Below are positions 27,124-34,590 of a DNA stretch of 64,000 nt, in pieces. Position 1 is the first letter of the stretch. Each line of letters begins with the position of its first letter. The DNA is from Thermomonas fusca DSM 15424 (GTDB taxonomy: Bacteria; Pseudomonadota; Gammaproteobacteria; Xanthomonadales; Xanthomonadaceae): the NCBI RefSeq assembly GCF_000423885.1, contig NZ_AUIV01000024.1, positions 5,636 to 69,635 on the forward strand, written 5' to 3'. The translations under genes were made by a program, and so were the position numbers. Under the pieces are notes generated by a model. That model made no database searches. It was not told where the DNA came from and saw nothing but the letters and a program-made list of their open reading frames with translations.

Positions 27124-28193
27124 GCGGAAACTCCGGTGGATGCTTGAAGGGGAATGCGGGTGGCGGGGCCGAACAGTTCGCTGGCCAGCAGCGCGTCGAT
27201 GCGATCGGTTTCCTTGAGGAAGGCGTCGTGGCCGTACGGCGAGCGCAGCACGCGCAGGCGGCCGCGGCCGCCGAGGCCTTCGATGAGTTCGACCGCATCG
27301 GCCATCGGCACCAGCCGGTCGCCTTCGACCGCGATCACCGACACCGGCACGCCCACCTGCGCGGGATCGATGCGGTGCAGGTCGATGGACTCGGACAGCC
27401 GCAGCCAGGCGGTGGGCGAAACCCGGGCGACGAACTTCGCGCCGGCCGCGTCCAGATAATCCTCGGCCGCCACCCGCACCTGGCCGTTGCAGATTTCCGG
27501 CAGCGCGTCGAAACGCTCGGCGAATTCCTCCGGCGTGCGGTAACTCAGCATCGCGAACTGGCGGGCCAGCGACAGCCCCTGCTGGTCGGCGCACTGCAGC
27601 CGGCCCAGCGCCACCGCCTTGCGCTGCAGCGCCCGCCACGCCGCCGCATACGGATGCGGGCGATGCACGCCGCTCACCGCCACCAGCTTGCGCAGCCGCG
27701 CCGGGTGCCGCACCGCCAGCTGCAGCCCGACCAGCGCGCCGTAGGAATAGCCGACGTAGCCGGCCAGCGCCTCGATGCCGAGCGCGTCCAGCAGCAGCGC
27801 CACCGCATCGGCCTGGTCGGCGGTGTCGATGGGCGCGTCCAGGCTGCCATCTGCGCCGACGTAGTCGAAGGCGAGGATGCGCAGCCGCGACGGGTCCAGC
27901 GCGCGGCCCGCCCCCAGCAGGCCCTCGACCCAGCCCGGCGCGGCGTCCAGCGCATTGGCGGCGACGTGGCGATGCGCGGAAATGCCGCCGGCCACGAACA
28001 CCACCGGCGCGCCCGCGGGCCCGACCAGCTCGTAGTCCAGGCGCAGCCGGCGGGTGCCGGCATGGCGGCTGTCCAGCACCGCGTCGACGCTGCCGCGGCG
28101 GGCATCGACGGCGTCCGCCGGAACCGCAGGCATCGGCTCCGCCGCCCGGGGGAGGGGGTGGCAGGACGGGGCGATGCATTCGGCAAGGTTCAC
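27120..28193 (-). CDS. metX: Homoserine O-acyltransferase (probably O-succinyltransferase) MetX
   Basis: This alpha/beta-hydrolase-fold acyltransferase activates homoserine at the head of the methionine branch. The nucleophile elbow is GYSYGAL (Ser), with the acid in VEGDRLVPMAD and the His in YGHDAFLKETDRID. The pairing with metB and hom is typical of Xanthomonadaceae, whose MetX enzymes are often succinyltransferases; the acyl donor cannot be read from the sequence. The GTG at 28193 (357 residues) is chosen because GGAG lies six bases upstream inside a hairpin fed by the riboswitch. An ATG at 28133 or an ATG at 28220 are alternatives. Confidence 0.9.
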   Translation of the reverse strand: MNLAECIAPSCHPLPRAAEPMPAVPADAVDARRGSVDAVLDSRHAGTRRLRLDYELVGPAGAPVVFVAGGISAHRHVAANALDAAPGWVEGLLGAGRALDPSRLRILAFDYVGADGSLDAPIDTADQADAVALLLDALGIEALAGYVGYSYGALVGLQLAVRHPARLRKLVAVSGVHRPHPYAAAWRALQRKAVALGRLQCADQQGLSLARQFAMLSYRTPEEFAERFDALPEICNGQVRVAAEDYLDAAGAKFVARVSPTAWLRLSESIDLHRIDPAQVGVPVSVIAVEGDRLVPMADAVELIEGLGGRGRLRVLRSPYGHDAFLKETDRIDALLASELFGPATRIPLQASTGVSA

Positions 28194-28197
28194 GGCG

Positions 28198-28227
28198 GAC
28201 TCCGGCGATGGACAGCCCATCGGAGTC
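28198..28227 (-). promoter_or_regulatory. Hairpin sequestering the metX Shine-Dalgarno
   Basis: On the minus strand GACTCC and GGAGTC close a stem whose inner part pairs CGATGG with CCATCG around a GCTGT loop. The GGAG is the ribosome-binding site six bases before the GTG at 28193. This is the expected expression platform of a riboswitch that acts on translation. Confidence 0.7.
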
Positions 28228-28263
28228 GCGCGGGGATGCGGGAAGGCCGAACGCGTCGGCGTC

Positions 28264-28287
28264 GCGAACCGCAGCCTGCGGCTTCGC
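28264..28287 (-). promoter_or_regulatory. GC-rich hairpin just downstream of the SAM-I aptamer
   Basis: GCGAA(G)CCGCAG pairs with CTGCGGTTCGC around a single base, directly after the 3' strand of aptamer helix P1. No U-run follows, so it is not a normal intrinsic terminator. It may insulate the aptamer or cause a pause. Confidence 0.5.
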
Positions 28288-28288
28288 A

Positions 28289-28408
28289 ACCATCTTCCGG
28301 CAGACGCTCAGGTCCCCGCAGGATTTGGCACCTCGCCAACGCGCTTGCGCGCGCCGTCTGGTTGCCCCGGCATCAAAGGGCCTGTCCCTCCGCCGGTCTC
28401 GATGGATG
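28289..28408 (-). ncRNA. SAM-I riboswitch (S-box)
   Basis: Read on the minus strand, the ~120 bases contain the whole conserved core of the S-adenosylmethionine-binding S-box. GGCGGAGGGACAGGCCC and GATGCCGGGGCAACC are followed, after a variable P3 arm, by GGTGCCAAATCCTGC. CCATC at the 5' side pairs with GATGG at the 3' side to close helix P1. High SAM should turn down metX-metB-hom. It starts about where transcription from the upstream promoter would begin and ends about 95 bases before the metX GTG. Given the SD-sequestering hairpin, control is probably at translation initiation. Confidence 0.96.
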
Positions 28409-28413
28409 CGGCC

Positions 28414-28442
28414 AGTCTGGACATGCCTGGCGGTTATGTCAA
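28414..28442 (-). promoter_or_regulatory. Promoter of the metX-metB-hom operon
   Basis: A perfect -35 box TTGACA lies at 28437-28442 (minus strand). After a 17-base spacer comes CAGACT (28414-28419) as a weak -10. The predicted start is about 28407, exactly at the 5' edge of the riboswitch aptamer. Confidence 0.65.
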
Positions 28443-28465
28443 TCGCTTCATTCGGATGAAGCGAT
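28442..28465. promoter_or_regulatory. Palindromic candidate operator upstream of metX
   Basis: Ten-base perfect arms ATCGCTTCAT and ATGAAGCGAT flank a four-base centre. The palindrome abuts the -35 box of the metX promoter. It is well placed for a dimeric regulator of methionine metabolism, for example an ArsR-type SahR protein; the regulator is inferred and not identified. Confidence 0.55.
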
Positions 28466-28634
28466 GTTGATAACGAAATTTCATGTGACGGCCAGACGCG
28501 CGCCGGCAGGGGAAACGCACTCCCGCGAAATCGCCGGCAAAGCCCAGCCATTCGGGTGCGACCGGGGTCACAGGACGGCGCGCGTTTGCTGCATCGGGGC
28601 AGGCCGCAGGCGGGCGCAGCCGCCGCACCGTCGG

Positions 28635-28640
28635 CATACT
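28635..28640 (+). promoter_or_regulatory. -10-like hexamer of the M23 peptidase gene
   Basis: CATACT is followed by exactly six bases and the ATG at 28647. No Shine-Dalgarno is present, so the message may be leaderless. Confidence 0.4.
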
Positions 28641-28646
28641 CCTCCG

Positions 28647-29549
28647 ATGCGTCCGTCCCCGATCCTGCTGCTGGCCTGTCTGTGCGTCGCCACCGATGTC
28701 TCCGCGATTGCGGCGGACGATCCGGCTGCGGTCGCCAGGTTGCGCATCGAGGCCAGCGACGACGGCTACCTGGCCTGGGCCGACAATCTGCTGGCTGGCC
28801 CGATCGAGGTGCGGCTGGATGTCGCCGGCGGTGCGCCACCGCCCAGCGAGCCGCTGCTGCCGGCGCGTGCTGGCGTCACCGCGAAGGGCAGCAGGCTGGT
28901 GGCGCGGCTGCAGGCACCCGGCGGCCGCGAAGGCTGGACGCGGCTGCGCCTGCGCGGCGTGCCCGGCAGTTCCAATGCGCGGCCGCGCGACGTGGCCTAC
29001 CGGCTGCCGCTGGCGCAGCCGCAGGCCTGCATCGACCAGGGCTTCGAAGGGGAATACAGCCACCACGACGCGGAAAACCGCTATGCGCTGGATTTCGCGG
29101 TGCCGGTGGGCACGCCGGTGCTGGCCGCGCGCGACGGCGTGGTGATGCAATTGCAGGATGGCTATCGCGGCCACGGCTTGGACCGCGCGCGCGACGCCAG
29201 CCGCGCCAATTACATCCGCATCCTGCACGACGACGGCAGCATGGCGGTGTACGCGCATCTGGCCGAAGCGGGGGTACTGGTGGGCGTGGGCCAGCGGGTC
29301 GAAGCCGGCCAGCGCATCGGCCTGTCCGGCAATACCGGCTACAGCACCGCGCCGCACCTGCACTTCGCGGTGCAGGTCAATCGCGGCATGCAGCTGGAGG
29401 CGATACCCTTCCGCATGCCGGCCGCACAGGCAGGCACGGGCGCCGGGGCGCCCGCTGGGGTTCAGGCCACTTCTTCGTCGAGCGCCGACGGCTCCACTAG
29501 ATCGCGCCACTGCGACAGCTTGTCGAGCATGCCAACCGAGCGCAGATAG
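28647..29549 (+). CDS. M23 family (LytM-like) peptidase
   Basis: The 300-residue secreted protein has a signal peptide (ILLLACLCVATDVSAIAA), an N-terminal beta-rich domain and a C-terminal M23 zinc peptidase domain (about residues 125-255). Zinc and catalytic residues are seen in EYSHHDAENRYALDF and in PHLHFAVQ; PVGTPVLAARDGVV and YAHLAEAGVLVGVGQRVEAG are family landmarks. It probably cuts peptidoglycan cross-links or regulates such an enzyme. The last ~30 residues (polar, Ser-rich) are encoded antisense to the end of the HDOD gene, an 88-bp convergent overlap, and look like a run-on tail. Confidence 0.9.
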   Translation: MRPSPILLLACLCVATDVSAIAADDPAAVARLRIEASDDGYLAWADNLLAGPIEVRLDVAGGAPPPSEPLLPARAGVTAKGSRLVARLQAPGGREGWTRLRLRGVPGSSNARPRDVAYRLPLAQPQACIDQGFEGEYSHHDAENRYALDFAVPVGTPVLAARDGVVMQLQDGYRGHGLDRARDASRANYIRILHDDGSMAVYAHLAEAGVLVGVGQRVEAGQRIGLSGNTGYSTAPHLHFAVQVNRGMQLEAIPFRMPAAQAGTGAGAPAGVQATSSSSADGSTRSRHCDSLSSMPTERR

Positions 29550-30580
29550 GTTTCATCCGGCTCGTTGCCGGCCACCAGCGCGCTGGCCACGTGCACCGCA
29601 CCGGTGACCCAGAAGCCGCCGGAACGCATCTGCCCCGGCCGGCGCTGGTAAGCCACCGCCTCCACGATCGGCATGGGCAGGCCCCACAGACCCAGCAGGT
29701 AGGCGCCGGCCTCGGCGTAGTGTGGCTTGGGCTCGCCGAATTCGTTGGTTTCCTCTTCCTCGCCCGCGGCCACGCCGGGCAGCAGCCGGCCCACTTCGGC
29801 CAGCAGGCTGGCGGTAGCCGCCAGTTCTGCGCTGGGACCGGGCAGCAGCCGCCGGGCCAGGTTGGACGCGCGCAGCGCGCGATCCTGCACTTCCTCGCGC
29901 TGCTTGCCGCTGCCGAAGCCGCCGCCACCGAACGCCTCGATGGTCAACACCATCCGCAGCAGCGCCTGATGCCCCAACCGCAGTACCGCCGCGCGCATGT
30001 CGCTGATCTCGCGGCCACCGGAGAAATAGGCGGAGTTGCACAGCCGCAGCACCTTGGCGGCAATCGCCGGGTCCTGCGACAGCGCCTGCGAAATGGCCTG
30101 GTTGCTGGCTTCCGGGTCGCGCAGCAGGCGGGTCAGCTGCAGGTACAGCCGCGGCGGCGGCGGCAGCGAACTGATCCGGCCCAGGGTCTTCTTGAGCGCC
30201 TCGTTGTCGAGCAGCTCGCGCAGTTCGATGACGCTTTCCACCGCCGCTACCAGCTCGCCCGGATCCAGCGGCCGGCCGAGCACGCGGTGTGCGCATTCCA
30301 GCCCCTGCGCGATGTCCACGCTGGCCTCGTTGGGCGACTGGTCCAGCAGCAGGATGCGGACCGCCTGCGGATACAGCGCGGCAACCCGCGCCAGCATCTC
30401 CGGCCCGCTCATGGCGCCGGGGCTCAGCCCGCACACGAACACGTCGAACGCGGGCATGCCCGCCTCCACCTGCACGCCTTCCGGCAGCCAGGCGATATCC
30501 CAGTCCAGCCCGAAATCGGCCAGCAGGCCTTCGAATTCGGCGGCCCGCGCCGCATCCTCACCGACAATGACTATGTGCAC
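29462..30580 (-). CDS. HDOD domain protein with degenerate receiver domain
   Basis: The 372-residue protein starts at GTG 30580 (VHIVIVGED), preceded by AAGGTG. Residues 1-125 fold like a response-regulator receiver but lack the phospho-acceptor: the usual Asp before the LxMPGMxG loop is Gly (VFVCGLSPGAMSG), and the Lys of the KP motif is Arg. Residues ~140-340 are an HDOD domain (LPPPPRLYLQLTRLL, ALSQDPAIAAKVLRLCNSAYF, RAAVLRLGHQALLRMVL), the non-catalytic relative of HD phosphohydrolases. Such proteins act as signalling scaffolds, often in c-di-GMP or motility control. It converges on the M23 gene and diverges from prfC. Confidence 0.88.
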   Translation of the reverse strand: MHIVIVGEDAARAAEFEGLLADFGLDWDIAWLPEGVQVEAGMPAFDVFVCGLSPGAMSGPEMLARVAALYPQAVRILLLDQSPNEASVDIAQGLECAHRVLGRPLDPGELVAAVESVIELRELLDNEALKKTLGRISSLPPPPRLYLQLTRLLRDPEASNQAISQALSQDPAIAAKVLRLCNSAYFSGGREISDMRAAVLRLGHQALLRMVLTIEAFGGGGFGSGKQREEVQDRALRASNLARRLLPGPSAELAATASLLAEVGRLLPGVAAGEEEETNEFGEPKPHYAEAGAYLLGLWGLPMPIVEAVAYQRRPGQMRSGGFWVTGAVHVASALVAGNEPDETYLRSVGMLDKLSQWRDLVEPSALDEEVA

Positions 30581-30730
30581 TACGACACCTTCTGAACGGG
30601 ATTCCCCGGGGCACGCCGCGAACATGGCGGCGGATTCGCGCGGAGTCGCCGTTGCCTGCGGCGACATGCATCCACGAAACGCGAAACCCGGGCAGGCCCG
30701 GCCCCGCTGCGGCCATGCTGCCCCCGCCGG

Positions 30731-30736
30731 TATAAT
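30731..30736 (+). promoter_or_regulatory. Consensus -10 (TATAAT) of prfC, six bases from the ATG
   Basis: A perfect TATAAT ends six bases before the prfC ATG at 30743. Transcription would start at the first base of the start codon, and no Shine-Dalgarno can be accommodated. This is the clearest leaderless candidate in the window. Confidence 0.65.
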
Positions 30737-30742
30737 TTGGCA

Positions 30743-32347
30743 ATGTCAGAAGTCGCTATCGAAGCTGCGCGCCGTCGCACTTTCGCCATCATCTCCCACC
30801 CCGACGCCGGCAAGACCACGCTGACCGAAAAGCTGTTGCTGTTCGGGGGCGCGATCCAGATGGCCGGTTCGGTCAAGGGCCGCAAGGCCGCCCGCCACGC
30901 GACATCCGACTGGATGGCGCTGGAGAAGGAGCGCGGCATCTCCGTCACTAGCTCGGTGATGCAGTTCCCCTACGAGGGCCGCATCGTCAACCTGCTGGAT
31001 ACCCCCGGCCACGCCGACTTCGGCGAGGACACCTACCGCGTGCTCACCGCGGTGGATTCCGCGCTGATGGTGATCGACGTCGCCAAGGGCGTGGAGGAGC
31101 GCACCATCAAGCTGATGGAGGTGTGTCGCCTGCGCGACACCCCGATCATGACCTTCGTCAACAAGCTCGACCGCGAGGGCAAGGACCCGATCGACCTGCT
31201 GGACGAGATCGAATCGGTGCTGGGCATCCAGTGCGCGCCGGTGACTTGGCCGATCGGCATGGGCAAGCGCCTGAAGGGCGTGGTGCACCTGATCAGCGGC
31301 GAAGTGCATCTGTACGAATCCGGGCGCAACTTCACCCGCCAGGACTCCACCATCTTCCCGTCGCTGGACGATCCGGGCGTGGAGGCCGCGATCGGCGCGC
31401 CCATGCTTGCAGAGGTGCGCGAGCAGCTGGAACTGGTGCAGGGTGCGTCGGCGGCATTCGACCACGCCGAGTACCTGGCCGGCAGGCAGTCGCCGGTGTT
31501 CTTCGGCTCCGGCGTCAACAACTTCGGCGTGCAGCCGCTGCTGGATTTCTTCGTGCAGCACGCGCCCGCGCCCGGCACCCGCGCCACCACCGGCCGCGAC
31601 GTGGCGGCCTCGGAAAACAAGCTCACCGGCTTCGTGTTCAAGATCCAGGCCAACATGGACCCAATGCACCGCGACCGCGTCGCCTTCATGCGCGTGTGTT
31701 CGGGCAAGTTCAGCGCCGGCATGAAGGCGTTCCACGTGCGCAGCGGCAAGGAAGTGAAGCTGGCCAATGCGCTGACCTTCATGGCCAGCGATCGCGAGAT
31801 CGCCGAAAGCGCCTACCCGGGCGACGTGATCGGCATCCACAACCACGGCACCATTTCCATCGGCGACACCTTCACCGAAGGCGAGAAGCTGTCGTTCACC
31901 GGCATTCCCAGCTTCGCCCCGGAGCTGTTCCGCCGCGCCCGCCTGCGCGATCCGCTCAAGCTCAAGCAGCTGCAGAAGGGCCTGGCGCAGCTGAGCGAGG
32001 AAGGCGCCACCCAGTTCTTCAAGCCGCTGATGAGCAACGACCTGGTGCTGGGTGCGGTCGGCGTGCTGCAGTTCGACGTGGCGGCCTACCGGCTGAAGGA
32101 CGAATACGGCGTCGAGGCGATCTTCGAACAGGTGCAGGTGGCCACCGCGCGCTGGATCCGCTGCAGCGACGCGAAGAAGCTGGAGGAGTTCCGCGAGAAG
32201 AACGCGCTGAACCTCGCCATCGACGCGTCCGGCGCGCTGGTGTATCTGGCGCCCAGCCGGGTCAACCTGCAGCTGGCGCAGGAGCGGGCGCCGGGGGTGG
32301 AATTCCTCGCCACCCGCGAGCATGCGCAGTCGGTGGCCGCCGGCTGA
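30743..32347 (+). CDS. prfC: Peptide chain release factor 3
   Basis: The 534-residue translational GTPase removes RF1/RF2 from the ribosome after termination. G motifs are clear: the P-loop HPDAGKTT, the switch DTPGHADFGEDTYR and NKLD. RF3-specific parts follow: KLTGFVFKIQANMDPMHRDR, VGVLQFDV and EYGVEAIFEQVQVATARW. Start ATG 30743 (MSEVAIEAARRR) is preferred over the TTG at 30737, which lies inside the candidate transcription start region. It is divergent from the HDOD gene. A hairpin follows the stop. Confidence 0.97.
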   Translation: MSEVAIEAARRRTFAIISHPDAGKTTLTEKLLLFGGAIQMAGSVKGRKAARHATSDWMALEKERGISVTSSVMQFPYEGRIVNLLDTPGHADFGEDTYRVLTAVDSALMVIDVAKGVEERTIKLMEVCRLRDTPIMTFVNKLDREGKDPIDLLDEIESVLGIQCAPVTWPIGMGKRLKGVVHLISGEVHLYESGRNFTRQDSTIFPSLDDPGVEAAIGAPMLAEVREQLELVQGASAAFDHAEYLAGRQSPVFFGSGVNNFGVQPLLDFFVQHAPAPGTRATTGRDVAASENKLTGFVFKIQANMDPMHRDRVAFMRVCSGKFSAGMKAFHVRSGKEVKLANALTFMASDREIAESAYPGDVIGIHNHGTISIGDTFTEGEKLSFTGIPSFAPELFRRARLRDPLKLKQLQKGLAQLSEEGATQFFKPLMSNDLVLGAVGVLQFDVAAYRLKDEYGVEAIFEQVQVATARWIRCSDAKKLEEFREKNALNLAIDASGALVYLAPSRVNLQLAQERAPGVEFLATREHAQSVAAG

Positions 32348-32389
32348 GAGCCGTGAACCCGCGCCGAACGAAGGCGCGGGGATCGGCTC
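32348..32389 (+). terminator. Stem-loop directly after prfC
   Basis: GAGCCG pairs with CGGCTC, enclosing CCGCGCC/GGCGCGG. The stem begins at the base after the stop codon. There is no T-run, so it may work as a Rho-assisted terminator or an mRNA end stabiliser. Confidence 0.4.
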
Positions 32390-32454
32390 TGCGCGGGTGA
32401 GTTGCAGCGCGGGTTTTCACCGCCGGTTGATGGCGAGGCGGCCAAGCTCGGGGC

Positions 32455-32767
32455 GTGAACGTTTCCGCAGCCCGGCAGGCCGATCCCGGGGCTGCACGCC
32501 GCCCGCCGCGCGTGCGCCACCCCTGGCTGATGGCGTTCGGCGCACTCACGCTGGGCGTGCTGGCGCTGGTCCTGCGTGTTCCGGGCGCCATTGCTTGCGG
32601 GCGGCAGTTTCAGGGACCCCTCGTTCCGGCGCGATCTCGCCCGCGTCGGATTGCGCGCGGCGCTGGCACTGGCGCTGGCCAACATGGCCCGGCCGGCCGC
32701 GCTGCTGGCAACGTTCGAACCCGGCCCGGGCAAGGATTCGGACTGCGGTGGACGCTACGCCCGCTGA
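32455..32767 (+). pseudogene. Small membrane protein ORF, apparently frameshifted
   Basis: Between prfC and the next small gene, two reading frames look coding in succession. Frame one starts at GTG 32455 and gives an Arg-rich cytosolic segment then a membrane helix (LMAFGALTLGVLALVL). Frame two, open from about 32576 to the TGA at 32765-32767, gives SFRRDLARVG... and ALANMARPAALLATFEPGPG. GC at third positions is high in each frame in its own half. A +1 shift near 32576-32600 would join them into a ~105-residue protein. The family is not recognised. It could also be two overlapping small genes or a sequence error. The rest of 32348-32842 holds only the post-prfC hairpin. Confidence 0.4.
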
Positions 32768-32842
32768 GACATGGCCGGCGGCAGCCAACGGCGCCGTTGT
32801 ACCAGGAGTTGCGGCGTCCAGCCGCCCACCACGAGGCTGTCC

Positions 32843-33076
32843 ATGGACACCACCACCAAAACCACCCTGAAAGCCCAGCTCAGCGTACTTGCCATAGCCA
32901 ATAACGGCTTCAAGGCGATGCTGAGCATGCCGCCGCCGATGGTAATGGCGGGGATGCCGCCAATGCCCGTGTCGCTGCAGCCTGCCCTGGCCCCGTATCT
33001 GGGCGCGATGAAGACCCACGCCGACAACTACGACAAGCTGCTCAAGCTGCTGTCGGACGTGATCGACAAGAGCTGA
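32843..33076 (+). CDS. Small hypothetical protein, Met/Pro-rich
   Basis: This 77-residue ORF (start ATG 32843, with GAGG seven bases upstream) has a helical N-terminus (TTLKAQLSVLAIANNGFKAM), a Met-Pro-rich middle (MPPPMVMAGMPPMPVSLQP) and a C-terminal amphipathic helix (HADNYDKLLKLLSDVIDKS). There is no signal peptide, membrane segment or recognised family. The composition and clear ribosome-binding site favour a real gene. It is convergent with the CBS-domain gene, 27 bases between stop codons. Confidence 0.55.
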   Translation: MDTTTKTTLKAQLSVLAIANNGFKAMLSMPPPMVMAGMPPMPVSLQPALAPYLGAMKTHADNYDKLLKLLSDVIDKS

Positions 33077-33103
33077 TCCACCGGCTGGTGGCGCCGGCGA
33101 CGC

Positions 33104-33532
33104 TCAGGAAGCGATATAGCGCTGCAGCTGGTCGATATCGCGCCGCTGCAGTTCGATGACGGTCTTGACCAGGTCGCCGATCGACAGCACCCCGATCACT
33201 TCGCCGCCGTCGACCACCGGCAGGTGGCGGATGCGGCGGTCGGTTACCAGCTGCATGCAGTGGTCGATGTGATCGCCCGGCGCCACCGTCACCACCTCGG
33301 CGGTCATGATGTCGCGCACCGGCGTGTCCCGCGACGAACGCCCCTGCAGCACGATCTTGCGCGCGTAATCGCGCTCGGAAAGGATCCCGGCCAATCGCGC
33401 GCCATCCATCACCAACAGCGCACCGATGCCGCGTTCGGCCATCAGGCGGATGGCATCGATGACCGGCGCTTCCGGTCCGATCGCGATGACCTCAGGCGAT
33501 TTCGCCTCCAGCAGCTGCCGCACCGTGCGCAT
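33104..33532 (-). CDS. CBS domain pair protein
   Basis: The 142-residue protein consists of two CBS repeats: VIAIGPEAPVIDAIRLMAER with GALLVMDGARLAGILSERDY, then VVTVAPGDHIDHCMQLV with RHLPVVDGGEVIGVLSIGDL. Such stand-alone Bateman modules bind adenine nucleotides (AMP, ATP or NAD-like) and regulate partner proteins. The ATG at 33532 follows a strong AGGAG. The upstream glycosyltransferase gene ends 41 bases inside it on the same strand, so they may be co-transcribed. Confidence 0.9.
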   Translation of the reverse strand: MRTVRQLLEAKSPEVIAIGPEAPVIDAIRLMAERGIGALLVMDGARLAGILSERDYARKIVLQGRSSRDTPVRDIMTAEVVTVAPGDHIDHCMQLVTDRRIRHLPVVDGGEVIGVLSIGDLVKTVIELQRRDIDQLQRYIAS

Positions 33533-34544
33533 GGCGGACTCCTTTCGTTCCGGGAAGAAGATCTGGATGCCGGCCCGAGGATACTCCCTCCGCGGGCCGC
33601 CAGGCATCGATGAGATACAGCGGGCGCTGCTTGGATTCCTCGTACAGCCGGCCCAGATATTCGCCGATCAGGCCCAGCGCCATCAGCTGCACGCCGCCCA
33701 GGAACAGGATCACCGCCATCATCGACGGCCAGCCCGCCACCTGGTCGCCCCACAGCAGTGCCTTCAGGACGACCCAGCTGCCGTAGCCGAACGCGAACAG
33801 CGCGGTGACCAGGCCGGCGTAGGTGGCCATTCGCAGTGGCGCGGTGGAAAAACTGGTGATGCCTTCCAGCGCGAAATTCCACAGCTTCCAGGCGTTGAAC
33901 TTGCTGTGCCCGGCCGCCCGCGCATCGCGCTGGTACGGCACCGACACCGCATTGAAGCCGATCCAGCCGAACAGCCCCTTCATGAAGCGATGGCGTTCGC
34001 GCAGCTGCCGCAGCGCCGCCAGCGCGCGCGGCGACAGCAGCCGGAAGTCGCCGGTGTCGCGCGGCACCGGCGTCTTCGACAGCGCGCCGATGATCCGGTA
34101 GAAGCCGTGCGCGCTGGCACGCTTGAACACGCCCTCGCCCTCGCGGGCGACGCGGGTGCCGTGCACGTCGTCATGGCCTTCGCGCCACTTCGCCACGAAC
34201 TGCGGCAACAGTTCCGGCGGATCCTGCCCGTCGGCGTCCAGGATCAGCGCCGCGCCGCGCTCAATGCGGTCGAGCCCGGCGGTCAGCGCCGCCTCCTTGC
34301 CGAAATTGCGCGACAGCCGCAGCAACGCCACCCGCGCATCCTCGCGTGCGAACTGCAGCAGCACCGGCCAGGTGCCGTCGCGGCTGCCGTCATCGACATA
34401 CAGCACGCGCGCCTCCAGGCCTTCCGCCTCGGCCAAGTCCAGCGCCGCGCGGATACGCGGCTGCAGGCGCGGCAGCGCCTCTTCCTCGTTGAAGGCGGCA
34501 ACGACGAGCGTCAGGCAGCGGTGTTCCGGCGCGATTCCATCCAT
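33492..34544 (-). CDS. Polyprenyl-phosphate glycosyltransferase, GtrB/DPM1-like (GT2)
   Basis: The 350-residue protein is a family 2 glycosyltransferase with a GT-A domain (LTLVVAAFNEEEALPRL, VLYVDDGSRDGTW, LILDADGQDPPELL, DTGDFRLLSPRAL) followed by two C-terminal membrane helices (about 230-310). This layout matches GtrB/YfdH-type enzymes that load a sugar onto undecaprenyl phosphate for envelope modification. The C-terminus, after RPLYLIDAWRPA, extends about 30 residues into the start of the CBS gene and is poorly conserved-looking. The sugar and acceptor cannot be predicted. Confidence 0.87.
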   Translation of the reverse strand: MDGIAPEHRCLTLVVAAFNEEEALPRLQPRIRAALDLAEAEGLEARVLYVDDGSRDGTWPVLLQFAREDARVALLRLSRNFGKEAALTAGLDRIERGAALILDADGQDPPELLPQFVAKWREGHDDVHGTRVAREGEGVFKRASAHGFYRIIGALSKTPVPRDTGDFRLLSPRALAALRQLRERHRFMKGLFGWIGFNAVSVPYQRDARAAGHSKFNAWKLWNFALEGITSFSTAPLRMATYAGLVTALFAFGYGSWVVLKALLWGDQVAGWPSMMAVILFLGGVQLMALGLIGEYLGRLYEESKQRPLYLIDAWRPAEGVSSGRHPDLLPGTKGVRHAHGAAAAGGEIA

Positions 34545-34590
34545 CCGCGAAGTATGCCAGCCGCATTGCCCTGGCCAGGCGCGCCGCCGC

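Noticed and set aside
27123..28839. A longer N-terminus for the metB frame reaching 28839
   Set aside because: The extension is an alternative-frame reading of metX and the riboswitch; the ATG at 27123 gives the family length.
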